Below the pieces are notes generated by a model that saw only the letters and a list, made by a program, of their open reading frames with translations, was not told where the DNA came from and did not search any database. Positions 1 to 6,177 of a stretch of DNA of 9,302 nt are shown in pieces (the stretch's first letter is position 1; every line of letters begins with the position of its first letter). The DNA comes from an uncultured Spirochaetia bacterium. GTDB lineage: Bacteria; Spirochaetota; CALGPD01. A program made the translations under genes and the position numbers. The stretch spans positions 1-9,302 of the forward strand of contig CALGPD010000267.1 of NCBI GenBank assembly GCA_937960625.1, in the 5' to 3' direction.

Positions 1-501
1 GCCTTTAGATGTGATGAATGACGGATAATGATAAGCCGGATGTACTAAATCCCGATCAGGAAGTTTTATATCATGAATAGGAACAGAAACACCGCCGTCA
101 TAAACGGGTTTCAATTTACCTTGTTCAAAATCCTGTATTAACTGAGGCCAGACAGGCTCCCCTTCTCCAATAACTACGGAATCAAAATGTTCAAGGGCTT
201 CGTCAGGTAAAGCAGAAACATGCGCGCCTCCGCATACGGTTTTAATTCCTCTTTCTCTGAATTTATCCGCTAAATAATACGCTCTTCTCATATTCGGTGT
301 AAACGCGCTCATAGCAACGAGGTCAGCTTTCAATTCAGATGGGTCTATCCAATTATCAACGTATTCATCATACATATCCTTTTTCCAGTCATCCGGTGTA
401 TATGCCCCCATATAGGCAAGTGCCAAAGGTGAGTATAAAAGCGCTGATTCATATAATTCGTTAGTTAAAGACGGGTAAACAAAAGCAATTCTTCCTGCCA
501 T
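1..501 (-). CDS. Cobalamin-binding radical SAM protein, N-terminal part (cut by window edge)
   Basis: The first 167 codons are visible; the rest lies beyond the left edge. The protein opens MAGRIAFVYPS, then has a Rossmann-like B12-binding region: a strand ending LVAMSAFTPN (61-70), a helix, TVCGGAHVSALPDEAL (88-103) and VVIGEGEPVWPQL (109-121). The GGxHVSxxPDEAL and GEGE segments are hallmarks of B12-binding radical SAM proteins, which perform methylations, rearrangements or ring-forming steps on unactivated carbons. The CxxxCxxC motif for the iron-sulfur cluster should follow after LPDRDLVHPAYHY but is outside the window, so the substrate cannot be judged. The start ATG at 501 is preceded by an AGAGGA ribosome site about seven bases away. 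The 199-base upstream gap is very AT-rich. A TTGTCA-like -35 at 641-646 (minus) lacks a convincing -10, and no MerR-type operator is seen there. Family confident, function unknown. Confidence 0.85.
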   Translation of the reverse strand, partial: MAGRIAFVYPSLTNELYESALLYSPLALAYMGAYTPDDWKKDMYDEYVDNWIDPSELKADLVAMSAFTPNMRRAYYLADKFRERGIKTVCGGAHVSALPDEALEHFDSVVIGEGEPVWPQLIQDFEQGKLKPVYDGGVSVPIHDIKLPDRDLVHPAYHYPSFITSKG

Positions 502-700
502 AAGTGATCCTCTCGCTAAATCTTGTTAAGTAAAATTTTCAAGTAAACCATTAAATTTAATATTACTAAAATTATATTAAAAAAAGATTAAATTAAAATA
601 TTATTAATATAAAGTAAAATTAAATCATCATATTTATATATGACAAGGAAAAAAAAGATGGAAAAGCTTTATTTATATGACAGTAAATCTTTAATCAATA

Positions 701-1306
701 CTATTTTATCTTTTTAAGTAAATTAGCCATATTATTTGCAAGATATTCAAAATTAGCTAGACCTTCTTCATCTTCATTAGCATTCACAGAACCGGCCTTG
801 CCCGCAATACCTACATTCCAATAGTTTGATCCCATGATTATAAAATCATTAACGGAAAGCCAAAGCAGTATTTGTTCAAAAGCAGATGTAAACCCTGCCC
901 TTCTTGCGACAGTAATCGGAGCGCCTATTTTACCGCTAAACGGAGTGCCTTGCCATTTACCGTAATTTTCTCCTATTTCGGATTTCATCCATCTTCCGGA
1001 GAATCCCATTCTATCCAGCAGGGATTTTAATAATGGGGTCATACTGCCGTGATAAACCGGAGTACCAAGTAATAAACCGTCAGCCTGAATAACTTTATCC
1101 ATTATCTCTTTCATATCATCCTGAATAACACATTCTTTTGCTTCAAGGCATTTATAACACCCTGTACAATGACTAATTTTTTTGTCTCTCAACCTGATAA
1201 GTTCAGTGCTGATATCCCGCTTTTCCAATTCTTCAAGAGTATAGTTTAAAAAATAATGTGTATTACTTTTTTCACGCGGGCTTCCGCAAATTCCAATAAC
1301 TTTCAT
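701..1306 (-). CDS. NADPH-dependent FMN reductase / iron-sulfur flavoprotein-like protein
   Basis: A 201-residue flavodoxin-fold protein. The FMN phosphate loop is GSPREKSNT (8-16). The segment GTPVYHGSMTPLLKSLLDRMG (81-101) is the usual flavin-ring loop of the NADPH-dependent FMN reductase superfamily. Cysteines 47, 50, 53 and 59 form C-x2-C-x2-C-x5-C, matching the compact motif that binds 4Fe-4S in archaeal-type iron-sulfur flavoproteins (Isf). Related bacterial reductases carry the same cysteines, so a cluster is likely but not certain. The expected role is cytosolic electron transfer or reduction of quinones, oxidants or other small molecules. The start is supported by AAAGGA seven to eight bases before the ATG. 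The gene lies 82 bases downstream of the MerR gene on the same strand with no visible terminator between them, yet has its own MerR-type promoter/operator at 1343-1374. No clear terminator follows it. Confidence 0.85.
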   Translation of the reverse strand: MKVIGICGSPREKSNTHYFLNYTLEELEKRDISTELIRLRDKKISHCTGCYKCLEAKECVIQDDMKEIMDKVIQADGLLLGTPVYHGSMTPLLKSLLDRMGFSGRWMKSEIGENYGKWQGTPFSGKIGAPITVARRAGFTSAFEQILLWLSVNDFIIMGSNYWNVGIAGKAGSVNANEDEEGLANFEYLANNMANLLKKIK

Positions 1307-1342
1307 TTAATTTCCTTTCTTAATAAAAACATTAATATTAAT

Positions 1343-1374
1343 ATTTTAAACATTAACGCAAACGTTAAGGTCAA
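1343..1374 (-). promoter_or_regulatory. MerR-type promoter/operator A, upstream of the flavoprotein gene
   Basis: Read on the minus strand: -35 TTGACC (1374-1369), a 19-20 bp spacer, then -10 TTAAAAT (1349-1343). The spacer is filled by a 22-bp dyad at 1350-1371. Its half-sites on the plus strand are ACATTAACG (1350-1358) and CGTTAAGGT (1363-1371), separated by CAAA, and match at 8 of 9 positions. An over-long spacer occupied by a near-perfect dyad is the classic layout of promoters that MerR-family proteins activate by DNA untwisting. This is the most symmetric of four such sites in the window. The predicted RNA start is near 1336, giving a leader of about 30 bases. Binding by the adjacent MerR protein is inferred. 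Confidence 0.75.
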
Positions 1375-1388
1375 TTAAAAAAGAAAAT

Positions 1389-2252
1389 TTATATTTTTTT
1401 TACGGGGATTTGGATTTCGGTAATGTATTTTTCCGTTGTTCTTGCATGTTCTATACCGAATAAATAAACTCTTAAAATATCGCCGGTAATTTGAAAACCG
1501 CCTTTAGTTAATACATCAATCATTGCCAGAGTTTTTTCTTTAGTATTTTCAAAATTACCTTTAACAACTGAACACGCATAGGTACCGCCAACGAGTTCTC
1601 TTATGTTCTTAAACCGGGGATTAATTTTATGACTTTTTAAATAAGCGCATATTTCAACATCTGTATTTTTTATATCCATGTTTTTAAAATCAACGTGATA
1701 AATTGCCATATACGGTTCTTCAACGTCTATATCATATCTAAAAAGATTATCCATAAATTTAGTACATTTTAATAGAAGGTTCTCAATGCTGAATTCAATT
1801 GTAGATCTTAAAAAAGCAATCTTTCTGACAGGTTTTTCAACAAAATTTATTTCATCATTTTTCTTAGTATTTTCGCCTCTAACAAAATTTAAATAATTGC
1901 AAAAAATGTTTTTAAACACATCCAATCTGGTATCAATGCGTTTTTTCATCTTTTCAAGTTTCAGTATTTGGCTTGCCATTTCTTCTTTTTTTCTGTTATA
2001 AATTTTCTCGAGGATTTCAAGGCTATTATCAATAAGCATCATTTTTATATCATCAAGTTTAAATCCGTTGTATTTCATCTTTTTTACAATATTGATAACG
2101 AGAATGTCTTTAGCTGAATAATATCTGTAATTGTTGTCAGGGTCTATATAGGAAGGTTTTAATAGATTTATTTTATCATAGTAGCGTAATGTGCGATCAG
2201 TGACATTGCACAATTTAGAAAGTTCGCCAATTGAATACAGCTTTTGATCCAT
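1389..2252 (-). CDS. MerR-family transcriptional regulator with GyrI/BmrR-like effector domain
   Basis: A 287-residue protein. Residues 5-72 form the winged helix-turn-helix: LYSIGELSKLCNVTDRTLRYYDKINLLKP is the canonical MerR opening, followed by the NNYRYYSAKDI wing. Residues 76-115 are a Lys/Glu-rich dimerisation coiled coil. Residues about 137-285 resemble the GyrI-like small-molecule domain of BmrR, ending with the typical GGTYACSVVKG, GGFQITGDILRVYLFG and EKYITEIQIPV segments. Five scattered cysteines are present, but no SoxR-type cysteine cluster, so ligand sensing is more likely than iron-sulfur sensing. Such proteins bind over-long -35/-10 spacers and activate when the ligand is bound. 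Its own promoter (2339-2368) is ordinary, while four MerR-type sites precede neighbouring genes, so it is the obvious candidate regulator of these. The start ATG at 2252 has only a weak AGGG ribosome site. The ligand is not predictable from sequence. Confidence 0.9.
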   Translation of the reverse strand: MDQKLYSIGELSKLCNVTDRTLRYYDKINLLKPSYIDPDNNYRYYSAKDILVINIVKKMKYNGFKLDDIKMMLIDNSLEILEKIYNRKKEEMASQILKLEKMKKRIDTRLDVFKNIFCNYLNFVRGENTKKNDEINFVEKPVRKIAFLRSTIEFSIENLLLKCTKFMDNLFRYDIDVEEPYMAIYHVDFKNMDIKNTDVEICAYLKSHKINPRFKNIRELVGGTYACSVVKGNFENTKEKTLAMIDVLTKGGFQITGDILRVYLFGIEHARTTEKYITEIQIPVKKI

Positions 2253-2294
2253 ATAGTATCCCTAATTAATTATTTTACATTGGAGTTTAAATTT

Positions 2295-2430
2295 ATTTGG
2301 TTATTAAAATTTATAATTACAGATTTTAACTAAAAACAATTATAATTGATAATATAACATTTTGTCAATAAATAATATTTTTTTTCACTTCTTCCTTATT
2401 TTTTCAACATTTACTCATTTATAACCAAAT
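2295..2430. repeat. Widely spaced 10-bp inverted repeat flanking the MerR-gene promoter
   Basis: ATTTGGTTAT at 2295-2304 and its exact complement ATAACCAAAT at 2421-2430 lie about 116 bases apart, one in the leader and one upstream of the -35 of the MerR gene. It could be a looped regulator-binding pair, but a chance 10-bp match in such AT-rich DNA is quite possible. Confidence 0.25.
2339..2368 (-). promoter_or_regulatory. Sigma-70-type promoter of the MerR-family gene
   Basis: On the minus strand, -35 TTGACA (2368-2363) and -10 TATAAT (2344-2339) are both perfect consensus hexamers with an 18-bp spacer. The spacer contains no dyad of the class found at the four MerR-type sites, so steady constitutive expression of the regulator is expected. 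The predicted RNA start is near 2332, giving a leader of about 80 bases. Confidence 0.65.
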
Positions 2431-2505
2431 TGAATAATAATTATCAAAAAATAACATAAATAATTATCTAATCCCTCAAAACTTATTAATAAACGAAAAA
2501 ATGTG

Positions 2506-2537
2506 TTTACCTTCTACTTAACGTTAAGGTTTATAAT
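2506..2537 (+). promoter_or_regulatory. MerR-type promoter/operator B, upstream of the first binding-protein gene
   Basis: The -35 is TTTACC (2506-2511) and the -10 is TTATAAT (2531-2537), with a 19-20 bp spacer. The 22-bp dyad at 2509-2530 has half-sites ACCTTCTAC and CGTTAAGGT around TTAA. The outer ACCTT/AAGGT is perfectly symmetric; the inner bases are less so. The right half is identical to the right half of site A as written on the plus strand. The predicted RNA start is near 2543, leaving a leader of about 112 bases. Confidence 0.75.
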
Positions 2538-2550
2538 TTATTTAAACACC

Positions 2551-2628
2551 ATGGAAAATTTTTTGTTTTGGGAACATTACAAATCCCAAGGCAATCAACT
2601 CTATTACAATAAAATAACAATATTGTAA
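2551..2628 (+). CDS. Possible 25-residue leader peptide
   Basis: An ATG about eight bases after the predicted RNA start of promoter B opens a 25-codon frame (MENFLFWEHYKSQG... ending ITIL). It terminates with TAA at 2626-2628, inside the descending strand of a hairpin that is followed by seven Ts. There is no ribosome-binding site, so translation would have to be leaderless-like or weak. The placement is typical of attenuation leader peptides, but the composition (several aromatics, no codon run) points to no particular amino acid. It may be chance. Confidence 0.2.
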   Translation: MENFLFWEHYKSQGNQLYYNKITIL

Positions 2629-2640
2629 TACCATTTTTTT
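2568..2640 (+). promoter_or_regulatory. Structured mRNA leader, attenuator-like hairpins
   Basis: Two hairpins can form in the leader. The first pairs TTGGGA (2568-2573) with TCCCAA (2584-2589) around a 10-base loop. The second pairs TATTACAAT (2602-2610) with ATTGTAATA (2622-2630) around 11 bases and is followed by CCA and T7 (2634-2640), so it resembles a weak intrinsic terminator. ATTACAA occurs both at 2576-2582 and 2603-2609, so the TTGTAAT strand at 2623-2629 has two mutually exclusive partners. The strong AGGAGG ribosome site (2643-2648) follows directly. The stem is AT-rich and the strength uncertain. Confidence 0.35.
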
Positions 2641-2654
2641 ACAGGAGGAAATAA

Positions 2655-3854
2655 ATGATAAAAAAAATGAAAGTGATAATACTTATGGTATTAATTACTA
2701 TCTCGTTTTCTATTAGCAATTGTAAGGGGGGAAAAAGCGATTCCAATATAATTAAAATTGGAGTATTAATTCCTTTAAGCCATGGATACGGTAAATCCAT
2801 TAAACAAGGCATGGATCTCGCGGTAAAAGAAATTAATGAGAAAGGTTTATTAAACGGAAAAAAACTTGAATTAATTTACGAAGACAGCGCGTTTAATCCC
2901 AAGCAGAGTATAATTAAAACGAAAAAATTACTCGCCAGAGACAAAGTAAAATTCTTTATCGGCGGATTAACAAGCGGTGTTACAAAAGCTATCGCGGGTA
3001 TTACAAAAACTTACAAGCCAATCATGGTTTGGGGCGGCGCGGCATCTACTGGTGTTGAAAAATTGTATGAAGGTATAAATTGGTTTTTCCACCTTCACCC
3101 ATGGACTTATCATAATGTCAGCGAAACAGTGAGCTTTTTTAAAAGTACTAAAGCCAAAACCGTTGCCATTCTTTATGAAGACGGTGAATTCGGAACAGAC
3201 GGTTCAAAAGTAGCGGAAGGTTTCTTGAAAAAAGAAAACTTTAAAATCGTATTGAAAACATCTTTTAAAAGCGGTGAAGGAAAATTCGAGCCTATATTAA
3301 CAAAAATTAAAACCGTTAACCCTGATATTTTATACGTTACTTGTTACGGTAAAGACGTTACTCCTTTAGTTAAACAAATGAGGAATTTAAACGTAAATGT
3401 TAAATGCGTTTATTTATCACCACCTTCATGGCCTTCTGAGTTTACTAAAATGAAGATAAGCAATTTCATTACCGGACTCGTTGTATGGGCTCCGGGTATT
3501 GAATTAAAAGAATCTAAAGAATTCATTAAAAGATTTAAAGCAGAATTTAATAGAATACCTCAACTTTATTGGGCTCCTATGGGATATGTAAACGTAAAAG
3601 TTATTGCCCAAGCAATTAAAAAAGCAGGAAGCCTTGATAAAGCCGCTTTAATTAAAGCGCTTGAACAAACAGATATGGCAACACCGATGGGAAGACTAAC
3701 GTTTAAACCGAGCAGGGTTGCTAAAAATCAAGGTTTTACCCGTTTAGTTAGTTTTCAATGGTTAAACTGCGGAAAAATGACAGTTGTTTTTCCTAAAAAA
3801 ATAGCAGCAAAAGAAGCAGTATACCCAATGCCAAATTGGAAGGAACGTAAATAA
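2655..3854 (+). CDS. LivK-type periplasmic substrate-binding lipoprotein (Peripla_BP_6 class)
   Basis: A 399-residue periplasmic binding protein of the branched-chain amino acid (type I) family. Residues 1-22 are a signal peptide (MIKKMK, then a hydrophobic core) leading to Cys23 in ISNC, a lipobox-like site with Asn at -1. The mature protein starts with the family pattern IKIGVLIPLSHGYGKSIKQG (33-52) and AVKEINEKG. Further landmarks are YEDSAFNPKQS, FFIGGLTSGVT (100-110), a hinge at AILYEDGEFG (171-180), and QLYWAPMGYVNVKVIAQA (303-320). It would capture a small ligand outside the inner membrane for an ABC importer or a sensor. No permease or ATPase is encoded here, so it is an orphan in this window. 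AGGAGG six bases before the ATG is an excellent ribosome site. Expression is probably controlled by MerR-type site B and perhaps the leader structure. Branched-chain amino acids are the family default, not a demonstrated substrate. Confidence 0.88.
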   Translation: MIKKMKVIILMVLITISFSISNCKGGKSDSNIIKIGVLIPLSHGYGKSIKQGMDLAVKEINEKGLLNGKKLELIYEDSAFNPKQSIIKTKKLLARDKVKFFIGGLTSGVTKAIAGITKTYKPIMVWGGAASTGVEKLYEGINWFFHLHPWTYHNVSETVSFFKSTKAKTVAILYEDGEFGTDGSKVAEGFLKKENFKIVLKTSFKSGEGKFEPILTKIKTVNPDILYVTCYGKDVTPLVKQMRNLNVNVKCVYLSPPSWPSEFTKMKISNFITGLVVWAPGIELKESKEFIKRFKAEFNRIPQLYWAPMGYVNVKVIAQAIKKAGSLDKAALIKALEQTDMATPMGRLTFKPSRVAKNQGFTRLVSFQWLNCGKMTVVFPKKIAAKEAVYPMPNWKERK

Positions 3855-3885
3855 ACTGATATCGTAATTTTCAATAAATCCCCTT

Positions 3886-3926
3886 AATAAAACAGGGTTC
3901 AAAAAGCCCTGTTTTATTTTCCTTTT
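3886..3926 (+). terminator. Intrinsic terminator after the first binding-protein gene
   Basis: A perfect 12-bp stem, AATAAAACAGGG (3886-3897) with CCCTGTTTTATT (3907-3918), and a 9-base loop run into a T-rich tail. It separates the two paralogues into different transcription units. Confidence 0.85.
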
Positions 3927-3958
3927 TAATTACACTCTACTATTACTAAATATTTGTT

Positions 3959-3987
3959 TTGATTTTTTTATAAAATTATAGTATAAA
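3959..3987 (+). promoter_or_regulatory. Candidate sigma-70 promoter of the second binding-protein gene
   Basis: TTGATT (3959-3964), a 17-bp spacer and TATAAA (3982-3987). The predicted start near 3994 gives a leader of about 43 bases, with GGAG (4026-4029) before the ATG. The spacing is ordinary and there is no MerR-type dyad, in contrast to the upstream paralogue. AT-rich surroundings lower certainty. Confidence 0.45.
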
Positions 3988-4036
3988 ATATCTACCGGTT
4001 TAATCACAACGGATTTTTTTATTATGGAGTTTATAA

Positions 4037-5230
4037 ATGCATAGGAAATTCAGTCTTATAGTTCTATCACTGTTTATTTTGTTTATTTCAGCCTTTAAGT
4101 ATAATATGAGCAACGAATTAGGGCCTGAAATCAAAATAGGAGTATTAATTCCACTGTGTCATGAATACGGTAAATCTATTAAACAAGGTATGGATCTCGC
4201 GGTAAAAGAAATCAACGAAAAAGGTTTATGGGGGGGGAGGAAACTTAAACTAATTTACGAAGACAGCGCGTTTAATCCTAAACAAAGTATAATCAAAACG
4301 AAAAAATTACTCGCAAGGGATAAAGTTAATTTCTTTATCGGCGGGCTAACAAGCGGTGTTACAAAAGCTATTTCAGGCATTGTGAAAAAATACAAACCAA
4401 TTATGGTTTGGGGCGGAGCTACATGGACTGGTGTTGAAAAACTTTTTATAGACCAAAATTGGTTTTTTCATCTTCATCCATGGTCATATCATAATGACTC
4501 GGCAAGTATTAATTATATGAAATACTTAAATGTAAAAACAGTTGCATTTTTATATAAAAGCGGTGAATTTGGTTCATATATTTTTAGAAAAGCTGAAAGG
4601 TTAATAAAAAATACTAATCTCAAAGTAGTTTTCAATTTTCCTTTTGAAAAAATTCATAAAAAAAATAATCCTATTCTACTTAAAATGAAATCTATTAATC
4701 CGGATGCATTATATATTATTTGTTATAGTAAAGATATTATCCCGTTATTCTTAAAAATGAGAAATCTAAATATTAATACAAAAATGATTTATATTGCTTC
4801 ACCAGGATGGCCTAAAAATTTCCCTAATATGTCAGTTAGCGAGTATATTTCTGCATTAACTCTTTGGGCGCCTGGAGTTAAAAATAAAGCATCAAGAATC
4901 TTTGTTAGAAAATTCCAAGCTGAATATAATAGAACCCCGCAGCTTTATTGGGCGCCAATGGGATACGTTAACGTTAAAGTTTTAGCACGGGCAATAAAAC
5001 GCGCGGGCAGCCTTGATAGAAACAAAATAATCAAAGCTCTGGAAAAAACTAATATGAAAACGCCAATGGGAAGACTAACATTTAAGCCAAGCAGGTATAT
5101 TAAACACCAGGGATTTACTAAATGGATGAGTTTTCAATGGAGAAAAGGAAAAATGAAAGTTGTTTATCCGAAACGCTTTGCGCGGGTAAAATTAGTGTAC
5201 CCCATGCCTAAATGGAGTGAACGGGAATAA
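4037..5230 (+). CDS. LivK-type substrate-binding protein, paralogue without lipid anchor
   Basis: A 397-residue paralogue of the preceding gene, alignable almost without gaps. The first 135 or so mature residues are close to 90% identical, including a 26-residue identical run. The middle (about residues 155-295) falls to roughly a third to a half, and the last 100 residues recover to about 70%. The N-terminus MHRKFSLIVLSLFILFISAF is a hydrophobic signal, but no cysteine occurs near its end. The protein is probably released into the periplasm after Ala19 or held by an uncleaved anchor. Divergence lies mainly in the lobe and hinge region, suggesting a changed ligand or partner. An 8-G run at 4230-4237 encodes Trp65-Gly-Gly and is a potential slippage site. 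The gene has its own promoter and terminator; no transporter genes are adjacent. GGAG (4026-4029) supports the start. Confidence 0.86.
   Translation: MHRKFSLIVLSLFILFISAFKYNMSNELGPEIKIGVLIPLCHEYGKSIKQGMDLAVKEINEKGLWGGRKLKLIYEDSAFNPKQSIIKTKKLLARDKVNFFIGGLTSGVTKAISGIVKKYKPIMVWGGATWTGVEKLFIDQNWFFHLHPWSYHNDSASINYMKYLNVKTVAFLYKSGEFGSYIFRKAERLIKNTNLKVVFNFPFEKIHKKNNPILLKMKSINPDALYIICYSKDIIPLFLKMRNLNINTKMIYIASPGWPKNFPNMSVSEYISALTLWAPGVKNKASRIFVRKFQAEYNRTPQLYWAPMGYVNVKVLARAIKRAGSLDRNKIIKALEKTNMKTPMGRLTFKPSRYIKHQGFTKWMSFQWRKGKMKVVYPKRFARVKLVYPMPKWSERE
4230..4237 (+). repeat. Eight-G homopolymer inside the second binding-protein gene
   Basis: G8 spans codons 65-67 (TGG GGG GGG) in an AT-rich gene. The aligned place in the paralogue, after the shared GGTTTA, reads TTAAACGGA with no G run. 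Gain or loss of one G would truncate the protein soon after residue 65, so the tract could act as an on/off switch. Confidence 0.6.
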
Positions 5231-5232
5231 AA

Positions 5233-5279
5233 AGAGAGGGAAACTATTCAGGAGCTTATTGCTTTCCCTCTCTAATTTT
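5233..5279. terminator. Bidirectional intrinsic terminator between convergent genes
   Basis: An 11-bp perfect stem, AGAGAGGGAAA (5233-5243) with TTTCCCTCTCT (5263-5273), encloses a 19-base loop. On the plus strand it is followed by AATTTT. On the minus strand it is followed by TTTTTATT. It lies just past the stop codons of both converging genes and can serve both. Confidence 0.8.
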
Positions 5280-6155
5280 CTACTCAACAATCAGGTCTTT
5301 TATGAGTAATAAACTTTTTGCCTGGCAAACTAATTCGCCGGCAGGATTTTTAATAGTGCTGATTAAGTTAATTAAATCTTTATCCGAACGTAATCTCGAT
5401 ACTGTTACGGTTGCGGTTAATTCCTCTCCAACATAAGCCGGAGCCGGAAAATGAGTGCTTTGTTTCATCCAGTTAGCGCCTCTTCCGGGTAAACGCGTTC
5501 CATATGTATAGGAAAACATACCGTTTAATAGCGCGCCTGGGATAATTTTGCCCTTAAAACCGGCTTTTTGCGCAGCTTCAATATCAGTAAAATACGGATT
5601 ATTATCACCGGAAAGTTTTGAATATTCAATCAAATCCTCATCAGTAAACGTTCTTTTTATAACATCTTCCTGTCCGATTTTGATTTTTTTGTATTCCAGT
5701 ACTTCTGATTCTTTATCAGACATAAAACTCTCATCAGGGCCGGGGAATCCTTTTTCCCAACCGGGTAATAAAACTTCAGCACTGCCCTGACAGCCTAATT
5801 GTCCGTTCGGCAGCACAACATTAGTCGCGATTTTCGCCCGTTCTTCGTTAGCTTCAATAACTTCGAATTTAAACCGTACTTCTGTATCGGTATAAGTAGG
5901 AGCCTGAAACATCATCTCCTGTTTAATCTGAAGCATTCCTGGGCCCGGCAGTTTTGAACTTAGTATACCGGATATAAAACTATAAAGCATCATTCCGTGG
6001 GCAACGGTTTTACCAAAACGCGTTCTAGCTGAAAATTCAGGGTCAACGTGAATAGGGTTATCATCCTTGCTTAGAGCAGCGAATCTATCGTATTGTTCCT
6101 GAATAAACGTTGTTTTTAATAAAGTTAAATCTTTTGAAAGAACTGATTTTTTCAT
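5280..6155 (-). CDS. MaoC-like double-hotdog protein (enoyl-CoA hydratase family)
   Basis: A 291-residue protein with two tandem hotdog folds. The first (about 10-130) contains SKDDNPIHVDPEFSARTRFG (29-48) and TVAHGMM (50-56). This is the R-specific hydratase motif with Asp31 and His36 (D-x4-H), which add or remove water at the 2,3-double bond of acyl-CoA. The second (about 155-290) repeats the pattern as SGDNNPYFTDIEAAQKAGFKG, but Phe189 replaces the catalytic His and IIPGALLNG replaces AHG, so this half is probably structural or substrate-binding. The gene is second in an operon with the CoA-transferase, 22 bases downstream, with AAGGAG (6163-6168, minus) seven bases before the ATG. It ends two codons from a bidirectional terminator. 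Hydration of a 2-enoyl-CoA or dehydration of a 3-hydroxyacyl-CoA is likely. Chain length is unknown. Confidence 0.85.
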   Translation of the reverse strand: MKKSVLSKDLTLLKTTFIQEQYDRFAALSKDDNPIHVDPEFSARTRFGKTVAHGMMLYSFISGILSSKLPGPGMLQIKQEMMFQAPTYTDTEVRFKFEVIEANEERAKIATNVVLPNGQLGCQGSAEVLLPGWEKGFPGPDESFMSDKESEVLEYKKIKIGQEDVIKRTFTDEDLIEYSKLSGDNNPYFTDIEAAQKAGFKGKIIPGALLNGMFSYTYGTRLPGRGANWMKQSTHFPAPAYVGEELTATVTVSRLRSDKDLINLISTIKNPAGELVCQAKSLLLIKDLIVE

Positions 6156-6177
6156 ATTTTTTCTCCTTATCTAATAT

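Larger units (their letters stand above)
2253..2654. other. Divergent intergenic region between merR-like and first binding-protein gene
   Basis: A 402-base very AT-rich stretch. From left to right it holds the weak ribosome site and roughly 80-base leader of the MerR gene, the MerR-gene promoter (2339-2368), a pyrimidine-rich patch near 2385-2410, MerR-type operator B (2506-2537), and a structured 112-base leader before the plus-strand gene. A 10-bp inverted repeat (2295-2304 and 2421-2430) flanks the MerR-gene promoter. No convincing longer coding region is seen. Confidence 0.7.

Noticed and set aside
618..646. Possible promoter for the radical SAM gene (TTGTCA-like -35)
   Set aside because: The only -10 candidates at suitable spacing are TTAATT or TAATTT in extremely AT-rich DNA, so it cannot be told from background.
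1389..2252. SoxR-like redox sensing by the MerR protein
   Set aside because: Its cysteines are scattered at 15, 118, 163, 202 and 227; there is no clustered C-terminal Fe-S motif, and the C-terminal domain is GyrI-like.
3855..4036. Search for a fifth MerR-type site before the second binding-protein gene
   Set aside because: No 9-4-9 dyad or 19-20 bp spaced promoter is present; an ordinary 17-bp-spaced promoter is.
5548..5790. 80-codon open frame antisense to the MaoC-like gene
   Set aside because: It lies wholly inside a clearly coding gene on the other strand and resembles no known family.
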